Of a DNA stretch of 64,000 bases, positions 43,863 through 53,083 are shown piece by piece (position 1 is the stretch's first letter; the number at the start of each line of letters is the position of its first letter). The notes beneath the pieces were generated by a model. That model made no database searches. It had not been told where the DNA came from and was given only the letters and a program-made list of their open reading frames with translations. The stretch is from Planctomycetota bacterium (GTDB lineage Bacteria; Planctomycetota; Phycisphaerae; WQYP01). Both the position numbers and the translations under genes were made by a program. The stretch is taken from contig JAKBMM010000005.1 in assembly GCA_021831565.1 (NCBI GenBank), forward strand, positions 1 through 64,000. The letters are read 5' to 3'.

Positions 43863-44138
43863 TCTTGATTATCAGAACCATATACGGTCTACGTCCTAAA
43901 AAAGATTGGCGGCGATTTTCGTTTATTTTTCGCGACTCTTTGATGCGATAGATATTCATGTACACGTTGAATTGTGCGGTTCCGAAAATCGCACCATATC
44001 GCGGAACCGTACAGCGCAGATCGTTTTGTTCGCCGCCAAAATCCGCCGCTCTCTTTGCATTCGCGTTGCGGTCGGGCGGCGCGGGCAAATCCAATCGGGT
44101 TTTCGGGGCTTGGCCCGAAACAACTGGAGGATTCAGAG

Positions 44139-45464
44139 ATGAAAAATTGGCGGAAAATCTCCACCGATGGTTACACGCTCGAAATTCCAGCGGAGTTTAC
44201 CAGCGAGATAAGACCGGACGGACATTTGCTGATTCACGATCCTTCCGCAAGTGTGCGGATGGAATTCCGTTTCGCCGACGAGAACGGTCAGGCAGAGGGA
44301 TCTGGCCGGGGAAATAGTTCGTCGTCGTCGGACATTCCCATAAGCTCGCGGGAAGCGAGAAGCCAGTTCCAACAATGGTTCCGGGAACTGCCGGTGATGG
44401 ATATTCGGCGGCAACCGCAACTGGTAACGGGCGAGCATCATACGATGGTCACGGCCCAGGGTGTGGCGCGGCCGAAGAACATCACTGGATGGTTGCGGAC
44501 CATCCTGAAAGTGAATCCCGATAGCCGGCAGGATTGGCGTTTATGGGCCGTATATGCGGGAGAGAGGACACTGCTGGTGACGGCGCACGGCCCGCGCCAG
44601 ATGATGGCGCAGTTCCGCTCCACATTGGACGCCATCACCGCCGGTTTGTGTATCCACCCCGCGGCCGATGGGTTGAAAACGCCGTTTATTGAGGTGGTCG
44701 TGAACCTGGCCCGCCAGCAGGTGGGGGCGTCCTCGATCAGCGCGATCGACGATGACACACTGAGCGTCGGAGGCATGAGAATCAAAGTTTCTCCCCTGCA
44801 CCAGACCTACCTGGAGCAACCCGAGGCGCTGGTCGACAACGTCAAACGATTCTTCGACGATCTGCTGGTGGAAAGCACCGACCGGGAGTCCGACGACAAG
44901 GGGTGGACGGGAGTTCGAAACAGCGTATTTCCGATCCTTCTGCCCCGCTCGCTGGTTGAGTCGATGGGACCGGACGTTGTCCGCGAGGAATGGATTAACT
45001 CGTTGATGATCTGCTACCAGTTTCGCCACAAGAGCAGCCCGATCACGCGCAGCGATTGCCGGCAATGGGGCGTCGACGGCGAGACGCTTCATGAGCACGC
45101 CATCAGCAATCTGCTGCGCCGGACGCGCGAATTAAGCATGACCGGCGGTCCCGCGGAAAATTACACCCTTTTCGGTTTCCCCCAGGAAGATTCGCTCAAT
45201 TCGTCCCGCATGTTGCTGCCTCTGATTTATCGCCACCTGCGCCCCCATCTGGGCGTCACCTTTTATATGGCCGCGCCGGATCGCGACGTGCTGCTGGCTT
45301 TCGCGGCGGAAGATGAGAAGACCGTTGCCTGGTTGCGGCGGCAGGTGGAAATGCGATACGCCCAGGCGGCCCACCCGCTAAGCGACAAGCTTTTCCTGGC
45401 GACGCCGGACGGCATTGTCGGCGACGTGCAAACACCGGCGCCGGAAAATCCGCCGGAAGATTAA
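44139..45464 (+). CDS. DUF1444-like protein
   Basis: The 441-residue protein has no TM segment. Its C-terminal half resembles the DUF1444 (YtpQ) family: RIKVSPLHQTYLEQPEALVDN, VRNSVFPILLPRSL, DGETLHEHAISNLLRR and RPHLGVTFYMAAPDRDVLLAF all sit in the family order. The N-terminal half (KISTDGYTLEIPAEF...) is an extra domain of unknown role. ATG 44139 has GGAGG ahead; the frame is open another 165 bp upstream. The function of DUF1444 is not known to me. It stands alone between a small membrane protein gene and the desaturase gene. Confidence 0.75.
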   Translation: MKNWRKISTDGYTLEIPAEFTSEIRPDGHLLIHDPSASVRMEFRFADENGQAEGSGRGNSSSSSDIPISSREARSQFQQWFRELPVMDIRRQPQLVTGEHHTMVTAQGVARPKNITGWLRTILKVNPDSRQDWRLWAVYAGERTLLVTAHGPRQMMAQFRSTLDAITAGLCIHPAADGLKTPFIEVVVNLARQQVGASSISAIDDDTLSVGGMRIKVSPLHQTYLEQPEALVDNVKRFFDDLLVESTDRESDDKGWTGVRNSVFPILLPRSLVESMGPDVVREEWINSLMICYQFRHKSSPITRSDCRQWGVDGETLHEHAISNLLRRTRELSMTGGPAENYTLFGFPQEDSLNSSRMLLPLIYRHLRPHLGVTFYMAAPDRDVLLAFAAEDEKTVAWLRRQVEMRYAQAAHPLSDKLFLATPDGIVGDVQTPAPENPPED

Positions 45465-45765
45465 GAACCTGTCTCCATAGATTATCGAGGCCACGGCACC
45501 GGCCCGCCCCCTGCCTGCCGGCAGGCAGGGGTTCCCACCCGCCCGAATCAGGAAAAAGCCCTCGAAGATGATGAATCAGCCTGATTTTTACGGTTATTTT
45601 CGTCACGCCCGGGAAGATCGCCGCGTCGTCACCGTCCACCGAAGGACCTGGCGGATATTTTGCGGAAAGTGCGCTATAATAAAGTTGTGATTATGGGTTG
45701 TCGGGTCAAAAGTGTTCTATGTTTGTTGAGCGCCTGCTGACCGGATGCAAGCATGAGGCGGTCTG
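45465..45765. other. Intergenic region with palindromic repeat
   Basis: The 301 bp between the DUF1444-like and desaturase genes have no gene I can support. They begin with AAGAACCTGTCTCCATAGAT, a weak relative of the AGAGCCTAT repeats, and hold the 24 bp palindrome at 45508-45531. Confidence 0.5.
45508..45531. repeat. Perfect 24 bp palindrome CCCCTGCCTGCC/GGCAGGCAGGGG
   Basis: Two 12-base arms abut without a loop. The core CCTGCCTGCC/GGCAGGCAGG is shared in eroded form with the element at 61633, which suggests a short dispersed palindromic repeat. Confidence 0.75.
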
Positions 45766-46641
45766 ATGGCGTCGTCCAAAAGTTTTCTCCAGCGCACCCT
45801 TCGCGATGGCCGCAAGGTTCATCTTCGATTTTTTTATATGTTTGTATTTGCCGTGTTGCACATCCTCGCGCTGGTCGCTTTTCTCCCAATGTTCGTGAAT
45901 CTTTCGGCTCTGGCGGTTTTTGCCGTCATGGCCTGGCTTTCCGGAGGGCTGGGCGTGACGCTCGGTTATCACCGGTTGCTTACGCACAGAAGTTTTGTCA
46001 CCTATAAACCTATTGAATACGCGCTGGCCATTTTCGCGTGTCTCGCCTGGCAGGGAGGACCGGTGCAATGGGTGGGAACCCATCGCCTGCATCATAGCGA
46101 ATCCGACGAACCGGGTGATCCGCATTCACCGCGCGATGGATTCACCTGGTCGCATATCCTGTGGATTGTTCACTCCGGGCGGCCGGGCGATGATCCGCGC
46201 CAACTCACGAAAGACATCCAGCGGGATCCGGTCTTGTGTTGGATAAACCGTTATTGGTATCTGCCGCAGTTTTTGCTGGCCCTGCTGCTGTTTGTTCTTG
46301 GCTGGAAATGGCTCGGTTCGCCCGCCGGTGGATTATCATGGGTGCTCTGGGGAGTCTGCGTACGTGTGGTGGTCATGTACCATGCGACATGGTTCGTTAA
46401 TTCCGCGGCGCACACCTGGGGATATCGGAATTTTCCAACCAAAGACAACTCGCGCAACAACTGGTGGGTGGCGCTGCTGTCTTTCGGCGAGGGTTGGCAT
46501 AACAATCATCATGCCCAGCAGCGTTCCGCTGCGCATGGGATGCGCTGGTATGAGGTTGATCTGACCTATTGGACCATTCTGTTCATGCGCGCCTGCGGTC
46601 TGGCCTGGAAGGTGGTCAAACCCCAGCGCCCCGGCGCATAA
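45766..46641 (+). CDS. Acyl-CoA/acyl-lipid delta-9-type desaturase
   Basis: This 291-residue membrane-bound di-iron enzyme puts a double bond in fatty acyl chains with oxygen. The three histidine boxes are visible: HRLLTHR, HRLHHSESDEPGDPHSP, and GEGWHNNHHAQQRSAAHG, separated by the expected hydrophobic helices (near 23-45, 48-60, 165-205). This is the stearoyl-CoA desaturase (FADS1-like) layout. It shares no operon; the YmdB gene converges on it with 12 bp between stops. It adjusts membrane fluidity; a link to the ketosynthase pair is speculative. Confidence 0.93.
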   Translation: MASSKSFLQRTLRDGRKVHLRFFYMFVFAVLHILALVAFLPMFVNLSALAVFAVMAWLSGGLGVTLGYHRLLTHRSFVTYKPIEYALAIFACLAWQGGPVQWVGTHRLHHSESDEPGDPHSPRDGFTWSHILWIVHSGRPGDDPRQLTKDIQRDPVLCWINRYWYLPQFLLALLLFVLGWKWLGSPAGGLSWVLWGVCVRVVVMYHATWFVNSAAHTWGYRNFPTKDNSRNNWWVALLSFGEGWHNNHHAQQRSAAHGMRWYEVDLTYWTILFMRACGLAWKVVKPQRPGA

Positions 46642-46653
46642 CGCCATACGTTA

Positions 46654-47502
46654 TCAGTTTTTAGGCAGTCCCTTGCCGTCGTCGGCGTCGTAGGCGCCGT
46701 CCCGCTCGGTCCCGCACAGATCGCACCGGGCTACGCTGAGCGCTTTGCCGGAGGACTCGTCCACGCTTGCCAGAATGCCGCATAAGCGGGGATCGCCGGT
46801 GGCTATTTCAAAGAAAAACGGCATCCCCGTAAGTAGATGTTTGAGCACGCGGTCTTTTCGCCGGCCCAAGACGCTCTCATACGGGCCGGTCATGCCCAAA
46901 TCGGAGACAAAAGCCGTGCCGCCGGGCAGGACGCGGGCGTCGGCGGTTGGCGTATGGGTGTGGGTTCCGAAATTAATCGATACCCGCCCGTCGAGGTGCC
47001 AGCCCATGGCGATTTTTTCGCTGCTGGCCTCGGCATGGAAATCCACGATCCGTACCCGCACGGCGCGGGGAATTTCATCCAATATGCGGTCGATGGCCTG
47101 GAAAGGGTCGTCGATGGGATTCATGTGCAGACGTCCCATCACTTGCGTGATCGCCACCGCCGTGCCGCGGCGCGATTGGATCACCGTCCAGCCCTTGCCC
47201 GTCGCCCGGGCGGGATAGTTTCCCGGTCGGATCAGGCGGTCGGACGATTCCAGAATCGGCATGATCTCCCGTTTACGATAAGTGTGATCGCCCAGGGTGC
47301 AGATATCCACACCGGTGCGCAATATTTTTTCAAACAGCGGAGGGGTAAGACCGGAACCCCCGGCGGCATTTTCAGCATTGGCCACCACCAGATCGATCTG
47401 TTCGCGTTCAATCAACGACGGCAGAAGTTCCGCCATCACCTGGCGGCCCGGTTTGCCAACGATGTCGCCGATGCACAATATTTTCAGGGGCAAGACCCCC
47501 AT
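46654..47502 (-). CDS. YmdB-type metallophosphoesterase (TIGR00282)
   Basis: YmdB-family enzymes are metal-dependent phosphodiesterases; the Bacillus member cleaves 2',3'-cyclic nucleotides. The 282-residue protein begins ILCIGDIVGKPGRQVM, with ANAENAAGGSGLTP, TLGDHTYRKREI, DFHAEASSEKIAMG and FGTHTHTPTADARVLPGG, which hold the metal-ligand residues. GGAAAGG directly abuts ATG 47502, which is too close, so a TTG nine bases further in (47493) is a real alternative. The C-terminal region adds a CDLCGTERDG tail. Confidence 0.9.
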   Translation of the reverse strand: MGVLPLKILCIGDIVGKPGRQVMAELLPSLIEREQIDLVVANAENAAGGSGLTPPLFEKILRTGVDICTLGDHTYRKREIMPILESSDRLIRPGNYPARATGKGWTVIQSRRGTAVAITQVMGRLHMNPIDDPFQAIDRILDEIPRAVRVRIVDFHAEASSEKIAMGWHLDGRVSINFGTHTHTPTADARVLPGGTAFVSDLGMTGPYESVLGRRKDRVLKHLLTGMPFFFEIATGDPRLCGILASVDESSGKALSVARCDLCGTERDGAYDADDGKGLPKN

Positions 47503-47593
47503 CCTTTCCAGGGTTTGCCGTGGACAGGCACACCAGCCGATTATGCTACCGCTTCCGCTGGCGCAAGGGAAATGACGCAACCGTTCTTTATCT

Positions 47594-49549
47594 CTACCCG
47601 CCGGAAGCGGCGCCCGTCTTTTGCCTTCGCCGCCGCGGCGCGCCGTTTTCTTGAATGGCCCTGGCAATAATGGATTCTATGCCGCCGGTCTCGTATAGAT
47701 TGGTGCTGATAAACTTCCCATTCGGACCAATCAGATATAACTGCGGGATGGCGCTCGGGTAATCATCCGCAATAGAGTGCCGCCTCAGGCCACTGCCTGC
47801 AACCGCCTGTAGCCAGGGAATCTTTTTGGCGGCCACATATTTTCGCGCCCACTTCAGATGCGTATCGTACGTGATGGAAATGATCACCAGCTTGCCCGAC
47901 TTGCCAAACCGGTCATATATTCGCTTCAATCGTGGCGTCAAAGCGCGGCAGAACTCGCACCACGATGCCCAGAAATCCAAAAGCACAAATTTACCTCTGA
48001 ATTGGGACAGGCTCAGAGTTCCGCGGCCGGCAAGCTTCCGGAGCGTGAACGGCGGCGCCACACCGCCGTCTTGGGGGTTATTCAGACGAAACATGGGTAT
48101 GGCCCCAATATCAATGGGCGTAGGTTTAACCCCTACGGCAGCCGGCGGCACGGTTACACAAGCCGTGGCCAAGGCCAGATCCGGCAACCTCCAACTTTTG
48201 GCATTATGGGCGAAGCAATAAAAATCATATTTTCCGGGTGGTACGTGCGGGACAAGGAAAGTTCCATGCGGCCCAATCGATATCGGGATCAGGTTACCTT
48301 CATGCGCCCGGTAGAATCGCCCGGCGGCGGTTTTCAGCCAGTGTTTCATCCAGACTTTTCTGCGTGACCGGCTTAGGGTGAACCAATTGCCCGGGAAGGG
48401 GATTGGCGGCTGGTGAAAATTCAATTGTGCCGCCAGGGAATACTGCGTGCCGGCGGGCGGCCTGGAACCGGCGGGCCAGACTATTCGGCCCGTGATCGTA
48501 CGGCCGCCACGGAGCTTTACCTTCCGCACCTGATCAGTCACGTTGACCTTTACCTTACGCCCCTGATCAAGCACTATGCCGGAATAGCGCTTGATATCAA
48601 TGACAGATTTCCCGTCCGGCGTCCGCCATTGGGATTCCGTCGCCAGACTGCCGGAAGTGCGGACGCAGTCAATGGTGAATTTTCCGGCCGGGATAGGCTT
48701 GTCGATGGAAATATGGGAAATGACAATGTTCTCGGTGAAAAGCCCTCGCCATGGCCCTATGGGCCTCGAGATGCCCGTTTTTTCAATCGCCACCGGTAAA
48801 AATATCTTTCGCCCGGACGGAAGTTGAAATGTCCGGTAGTTAATCCGGCTTAGGCGAATATATGCTCCGGGATAGCGGAACTGCTTTGCTGTCCAGCCGG
48901 TCACCAGTGGATGGGGCATCCCACCGCCGATCGTAAACCTGACCTGCGCGGGAGTACCATTAACTGCACCCAAGATGCAGCCTTGCAGTCCGCGGCCCGG
49001 GCCCGTCATTCCGCAACTCCGAACTGCACGGCAGCGATTGAAGACCGACTGGGGATTCCGTGCCATTCGCGCGAGATTCACCCACCACCAGTGCGGCGTT
49101 TGAAGACGCCATGAAAAATAAGGCGCCAGTGGTGCCAGAGGTTCCAGGATGGGGTTTTGCATACCGGGCGTCGCAAAATAGATCGGATGCGTAGGCTCAA
49201 TGGTCAGAAAATGGGGAATACGGTTCAACATACGATAATGTCTGCCGTTATCTGTAACCAGAACGTCGAAATGGGCTTTCGGGGCTGATTGCTGAAAGTC
49301 GATGCGGTATTTTATCCCCTCTCCCCAGTATTCGTAACGTTGCGTGAAAGTCTCTTTCTTGCCTTTCACCGTCGTTACCGTGCTATGGGCTACGGCCTGA
49401 AAATGAATGGTTTTAACATGCGTGTATTGCCGTGCCTGCCAGAGCAGGGCTTGCGCAACAGGATTGGGTTGCGTTGGGGGAGACGCCGCACGGGCGCGAG
49501 GCGCAAGCATCCCCCCGACAATCCCGGCGGCAAGCCAGAATTTCATCAT
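47594..49549 (-). CDS. Secreted thioredoxin-domain (TlpA-like) protein
   Basis: The 651-residue product has a signal peptide (MMKFWLAAGIVGGMLAPRARA), an N-terminal LolA/LppX-like region (EYWGEGIKYRIDF), a long middle part of beta type, and a C-terminal thioredoxin fold with LLDFWASWCEFCRALTPRLKRI, in which WCEFC is the active CxxC. It would reduce disulphides or act in c-type cytochrome assembly in the periplasm; the substrate is unknown. GGAGGAG lies 8 bases before the first of two ATGs. It is divergent from nuoD. Confidence 0.88.
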   Translation of the reverse strand: MMKFWLAAGIVGGMLAPRARAASPPTQPNPVAQALLWQARQYTHVKTIHFQAVAHSTVTTVKGKKETFTQRYEYWGEGIKYRIDFQQSAPKAHFDVLVTDNGRHYRMLNRIPHFLTIEPTHPIYFATPGMQNPILEPLAPLAPYFSWRLQTPHWWWVNLARMARNPQSVFNRCRAVRSCGMTGPGRGLQGCILGAVNGTPAQVRFTIGGGMPHPLVTGWTAKQFRYPGAYIRLSRINYRTFQLPSGRKIFLPVAIEKTGISRPIGPWRGLFTENIVISHISIDKPIPAGKFTIDCVRTSGSLATESQWRTPDGKSVIDIKRYSGIVLDQGRKVKVNVTDQVRKVKLRGGRTITGRIVWPAGSRPPAGTQYSLAAQLNFHQPPIPFPGNWFTLSRSRRKVWMKHWLKTAAGRFYRAHEGNLIPISIGPHGTFLVPHVPPGKYDFYCFAHNAKSWRLPDLALATACVTVPPAAVGVKPTPIDIGAIPMFRLNNPQDGGVAPPFTLRKLAGRGTLSLSQFRGKFVLLDFWASWCEFCRALTPRLKRIYDRFGKSGKLVIISITYDTHLKWARKYVAAKKIPWLQAVAGSGLRRHSIADDYPSAIPQLYLIGPNGKFISTNLYETGGIESIIARAIQENGAPRRRRQKTGAASGG

Positions 49550-49812
49550 GATAAGAACTCCTCCATACGAAGCGATTCCCGCAGCCGCAAAAGGGGCTTG
49601 CGGCCACCCACCTGAATTCGAAACTGATTGTAACCTCGTCCCATAACAATATCAAGATGATAGATCCGAGGTTGGCTTGCTCGGAGGAGAGTTTGACAAT
49701 AGCATCATGTTGCGAGCTGTCGGGACCGGCCAGAGGCGAAAAGTCCTGGCGCCGCCGGCAGTATGTTCATGGCGCTGCGAACCGCACTGCTTTAGACACG
49801 CTGGAGTTCGGT

Positions 49813-51093
49813 ATGCCCTATACGATGGAAAAAGGCGGAAACCTTCTGTTGGAGAATCCACTCTCCACACCGGAGCTTTCCACCAATTCCAACCTGTGGA
49901 CGTTGAATTTCGGACCGCAGCACCCGGCCACTCATACCGTGATCCGGCTGGTGATGGAAATTGACGGGGAACGCGTGGTTCGCGTGTTGCCGGTGATCGG
50001 CTATCTTCATAGCGGCTTTGAGAAAAACGCCGAGGTTCTCGATTACAACCAGTACACAACCATTGTGGACCGGATGGATTACCTGGCGCCCATCGGCAAC
50101 GAAATGGCGTGGATACGGGCGAGCGAAACCCTTTTCGGGGTGGACCCCACGCCACGGTGCAAGGTTTACCGCACCATTCTGGGCGAGCTGGCGCGCATCC
50201 AGAGCCACCTGCTGTGCGTGGGCGCCGCCGCCCTGGACCTCGGCGCCTTTACCGCATTTCTCTTCGGCTTTAACGAACGGGAAATGATTTACGACATCAT
50301 GGAATACGTGACCGGTTCGCGTTTCCACACCAGTTGGTGCCGTGTCGGCGGAACCATGACGGATGCCGACGACAAAATCTTCCGCCCCCTGGTCAAAAGA
50401 TTCATCAATGAATCGCTGCCGCGCGCCATCGCGGATATTGAAAAACTGCTTAACCGGCTGCGCATTTTTATCGACCGCACCCAGGGCATCGGCGTGATCA
50501 GCAAAGAGGAAGCGTTGCGCTGGAGCCTCAGCGGCCCGCTGGCCCGGGCCAGCGGCGTGATGCGCGACGTTCGCAAGGACGATCCTTACTGGTGCTTCCA
50601 GGACAACTGGGACGGCAAGGGCGCGCCGGCGGTGCGATTCCAGTCGCCGATCATGCACACGGGCGACGTGCTGGCGCGCTACCTGGTTCGCCTGGAGGAA
50701 ATTAAGCAGTCCATGAACATTATCCGCCAACTCATAGACGATATCCCCGGCGGACCGATGAACGTAAGCCCGGAAGGCAAGGAAGTTCTGCCGCCGAAAT
50801 CGCAGGTGTACGGAAGCATTGAGGGGCTGATTCAACACTTTGAAATGGTGATGACCAATCGCGGCTTTCAACCGCCCGTGGGGGAAATCTACGGGTGCTG
50901 CGAAACCGCCAACGGTGAACTGGGGTATTATCTGGTCAGCGACGGCGGAAAAAATCCGTGGCGCGCCCGCACCCGCCCGCCATCGTTTATTCATCTAAGC
51001 GTGTTGCCGAAGATGATGGAAGGCCACATGATTTCCGATGTGGTCGCGGTGCTGGGCAGTTTGAACATCATCGCCGCCGAATTGGATCGTTGA
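49813..51093 (+). CDS. nuoD: NADH-quinone oxidoreductase subunit D
   Basis: NuoD is the 49 kDa-type subunit that helps form the quinone site of complex I. The 426-residue protein shows NFGPQHPATHTVIRLVMEIDGE, GYLHSGFEKNAE, RTILGELARIQSHLL, and the closing PSFIHLSVLPKMMEGHMISDVVAVLGSLNIIAAELDR. The ATG at 49813 follows CTGGAG; the frame is open 156 bp upstream without family similarity. It starts the nuoD-E-F-G run; nuoA, B and C are not adjacent. Confidence 0.97.
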   Translation: MPYTMEKGGNLLLENPLSTPELSTNSNLWTLNFGPQHPATHTVIRLVMEIDGERVVRVLPVIGYLHSGFEKNAEVLDYNQYTTIVDRMDYLAPIGNEMAWIRASETLFGVDPTPRCKVYRTILGELARIQSHLLCVGAAALDLGAFTAFLFGFNEREMIYDIMEYVTGSRFHTSWCRVGGTMTDADDKIFRPLVKRFINESLPRAIADIEKLLNRLRIFIDRTQGIGVISKEEALRWSLSGPLARASGVMRDVRKDDPYWCFQDNWDGKGAPAVRFQSPIMHTGDVLARYLVRLEEIKQSMNIIRQLIDDIPGGPMNVSPEGKEVLPPKSQVYGSIEGLIQHFEMVMTNRGFQPPVGEIYGCCETANGELGYYLVSDGGKNPWRARTRPPSFIHLSVLPKMMEGHMISDVVAVLGSLNIIAAELDR

Positions 51094-51110
51094 AACCGCG
51101 GGGAAGCATC

Positions 51111-51638
51111 ATGGCCTGGATCGTGGAAGACCGTTTGAAGCCGTATTCACCGACGCGATCGGAACCGTACCTTTCCCCCGCCATCAGGAAGCAGGTGGAG
51201 GAAAAGTACTTCCCGCGTTACCCGGACAAACGGGCCGCGCTGCTGCCGTTGTTTCACATTATCATGCACGAATATGGTTACATTGCTCCGCAGGCGATCG
51301 ATGAAGCGGCGGAATTTCTCGGCCTGGCGCGGGCGCAAGTGCAGGATGCCGTCACATTTTACGAGGAATTTCGCCTTCAGCCGAGCGGAACCTACGTGAT
51401 CAACGTGTGTCGGTCCATATCCTGCGAGTTATTGGGTTATCGCGCCGTGCTGGAGAAGATTCGCCAGACGTTCGGAATCGATCCGGGTGAAACTACCGCG
51501 GATCACAAAATAACCGTACAGGAAGTGGAATGTCTGGGCGCCTGCGAACAGGCCCCTTGCGCCCTGGTCAATGAAGAACTGCACGGTTGCCTCCAACCGG
51601 AGGAATTCGTCCGGCGTTTGCAAGAGTTGTCCCGCTAG
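51111..51638 (+). CDS. nuoE: NADH-quinone oxidoreductase subunit E
   Basis: This 175-residue 24 kDa-type subunit holds a [2Fe-2S] cluster in the NADH-oxidising arm. Ligands are in VINVCRSISCELLG and VECLGACEQAPCALVN. GGGGAAGC precedes the ATG, 17 bp after nuoD. The longer frame from 50958 overlaps nuoD and is not supported. Confidence 0.95.
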   Translation: MAWIVEDRLKPYSPTRSEPYLSPAIRKQVEEKYFPRYPDKRAALLPLFHIIMHEYGYIAPQAIDEAAEFLGLARAQVQDAVTFYEEFRLQPSGTYVINVCRSISCELLGYRAVLEKIRQTFGIDPGETTADHKITVQEVECLGACEQAPCALVNEELHGCLQPEEFVRRLQELSR

Positions 51639-51655
51639 CTGGCGGGTCCGCCAGC
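51638..51655. repeat. Inverted repeat between nuoE and nuoF
   Basis: GCTGGCGG-GT-CCGCCAGC is a perfect 8 bp stem at the nuoE stop, ahead of the nuoF ribosome binding site. It could influence nuoF expression or mRNA stability. Confidence 0.6.
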
Positions 51656-51675
51656 ACGAAAAGGAAAGGTCATCC

Positions 51676-52989
51676 ATGGCTTTTGCCGGTCCTGTTTTGC
51701 TCAAGCGAATTCCCGCCGATCCGGCGCAGCGCAAGCTGCACCGCTGGGCCGATTATGTCGCCACCGGCGGCTACGAAGGGTTCCAAAAAGCCCGGTCCAT
51801 ACCGCCGGAGGACGTCATCAAGCTGGTGATCGAATCAGGTCTGCGCGGCCGCGGCGGCGCCGGCTTTCCCTGCGGAACCAAGTGGACCTTCCTGCCTAAA
51901 GACGTGCATCCACGCTACCTGGCGGTGAATTTCGACGAATCCGAGCCGGGAACGTTCAAAGATCGCTACCTGATCGATCATGATCCGCACGTTCTGCTGG
52001 AGGGCATCGCGATCGCCGCGTACGCCAATCGCATTACCACCAGCTACATCTATATCCGCGGCGAATACCACCGCCAGGCGAAGGTGCTCGAAGAGGCCAT
52101 CGCCGAAGCCTACGCCCACGGTGTTTTCGGCGGGAAACATCCGGGAACCGACATCATCCACAACTGTTACGTGCATCGCGGCGCGGGGGCCTATATCTGC
52201 GGGGAAGAAACGGGGCTGCTCGAATCGCTCGAGGGCAAGCGTGGCTGGCCGCGCATTAAGCCGCCGTTCCCCGCCGTGGCCGGCGCGTTCGCCAAGCCGA
52301 CCATCATCAACAACGTGGAAACCCTGGCTTGCCTGCCGCACATCATGCTCAATGGCGCCGCCTGGTTCAAGAGCATGGGCACGCCGAGTTCCGCCGGGCC
52401 GAAGCTTTTCGGCGTCAGCGGCCACGTCCATAAGCCCGGCGTATTTGAAAACGAGTTGGGCGTCAAAATGTCGGCGCTTATTGAAAAACACGCCGGCGGC
52501 GTCAAGGGCGGAAAATACAAGGCGGCCATTCCCGGCGGCGTATCGATGGGTATTCTGGGAACCGATCAGTACGACGCCGAGTTGGATTTCGACATCGGTA
52601 AAAAATACAACGTGCTCGGCTTGGGCACCGCCGGCGTGATTGTGATGAACGACCAGACCGATCTGGTGCTGGCGCTGCGCAACATCGTACGGTTTTTCGC
52701 CCACGAAAGCTGCGGGCAGTGTACGCCTTGCCGCGAAGGCACGGCTTGGATGCACAAAATCCTCAACCGCATCGCGGCCGGCTTCGGCAAGCCGCGGGAT
52801 TTTGATCTGTTGATGGAGGTGGCATTGAGCATGGGCGCCATGCCCGGAACGACCATTTGCGGCTTGGCCGACGGCGCCAACTGGGCGGTTCGCACCTTCC
52901 TGCAGAAGTTCCCGGAGGAATTCAAGGCGCGGCTCAAGTCGCCGCAAGTGCAGGGGGTGAATCTCGCACCGGTCGCAGCGACGGTGTAA
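51676..52989 (+). CDS. nuoF: NADH-quinone oxidoreductase subunit F
   Basis: NuoF binds NADH and FMN and passes electrons to a [4Fe-4S] cluster. In the 437 residues are GLRGRGGAGFPCGTKW (NADH site), YICGEETGLLESLEG (FMN region) and ESCGQCTPCREGTAWM, which supplies three of the four cluster cysteines. AAGGAAAGG precedes ATG 51676. It follows nuoE and a small inverted repeat. Confidence 0.97.
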   Translation: MAFAGPVLLKRIPADPAQRKLHRWADYVATGGYEGFQKARSIPPEDVIKLVIESGLRGRGGAGFPCGTKWTFLPKDVHPRYLAVNFDESEPGTFKDRYLIDHDPHVLLEGIAIAAYANRITTSYIYIRGEYHRQAKVLEEAIAEAYAHGVFGGKHPGTDIIHNCYVHRGAGAYICGEETGLLESLEGKRGWPRIKPPFPAVAGAFAKPTIINNVETLACLPHIMLNGAAWFKSMGTPSSAGPKLFGVSGHVHKPGVFENELGVKMSALIEKHAGGVKGGKYKAAIPGGVSMGILGTDQYDAELDFDIGKKYNVLGLGTAGVIVMNDQTDLVLALRNIVRFFAHESCGQCTPCREGTAWMHKILNRIAAGFGKPRDFDLLMEVALSMGAMPGTTICGLADGANWAVRTFLQKFPEEFKARLKSPQVQGVNLAPVAATV

Positions 52990-53083
52990 CCGGGACGGAT
53001 GAGGCTCAATCCGCCGCCGACCGCGGAGCAGGTTCAACACTTTGGGTATAATTTCCCGTTTCTGACAATCGAAGGATTTCCCT

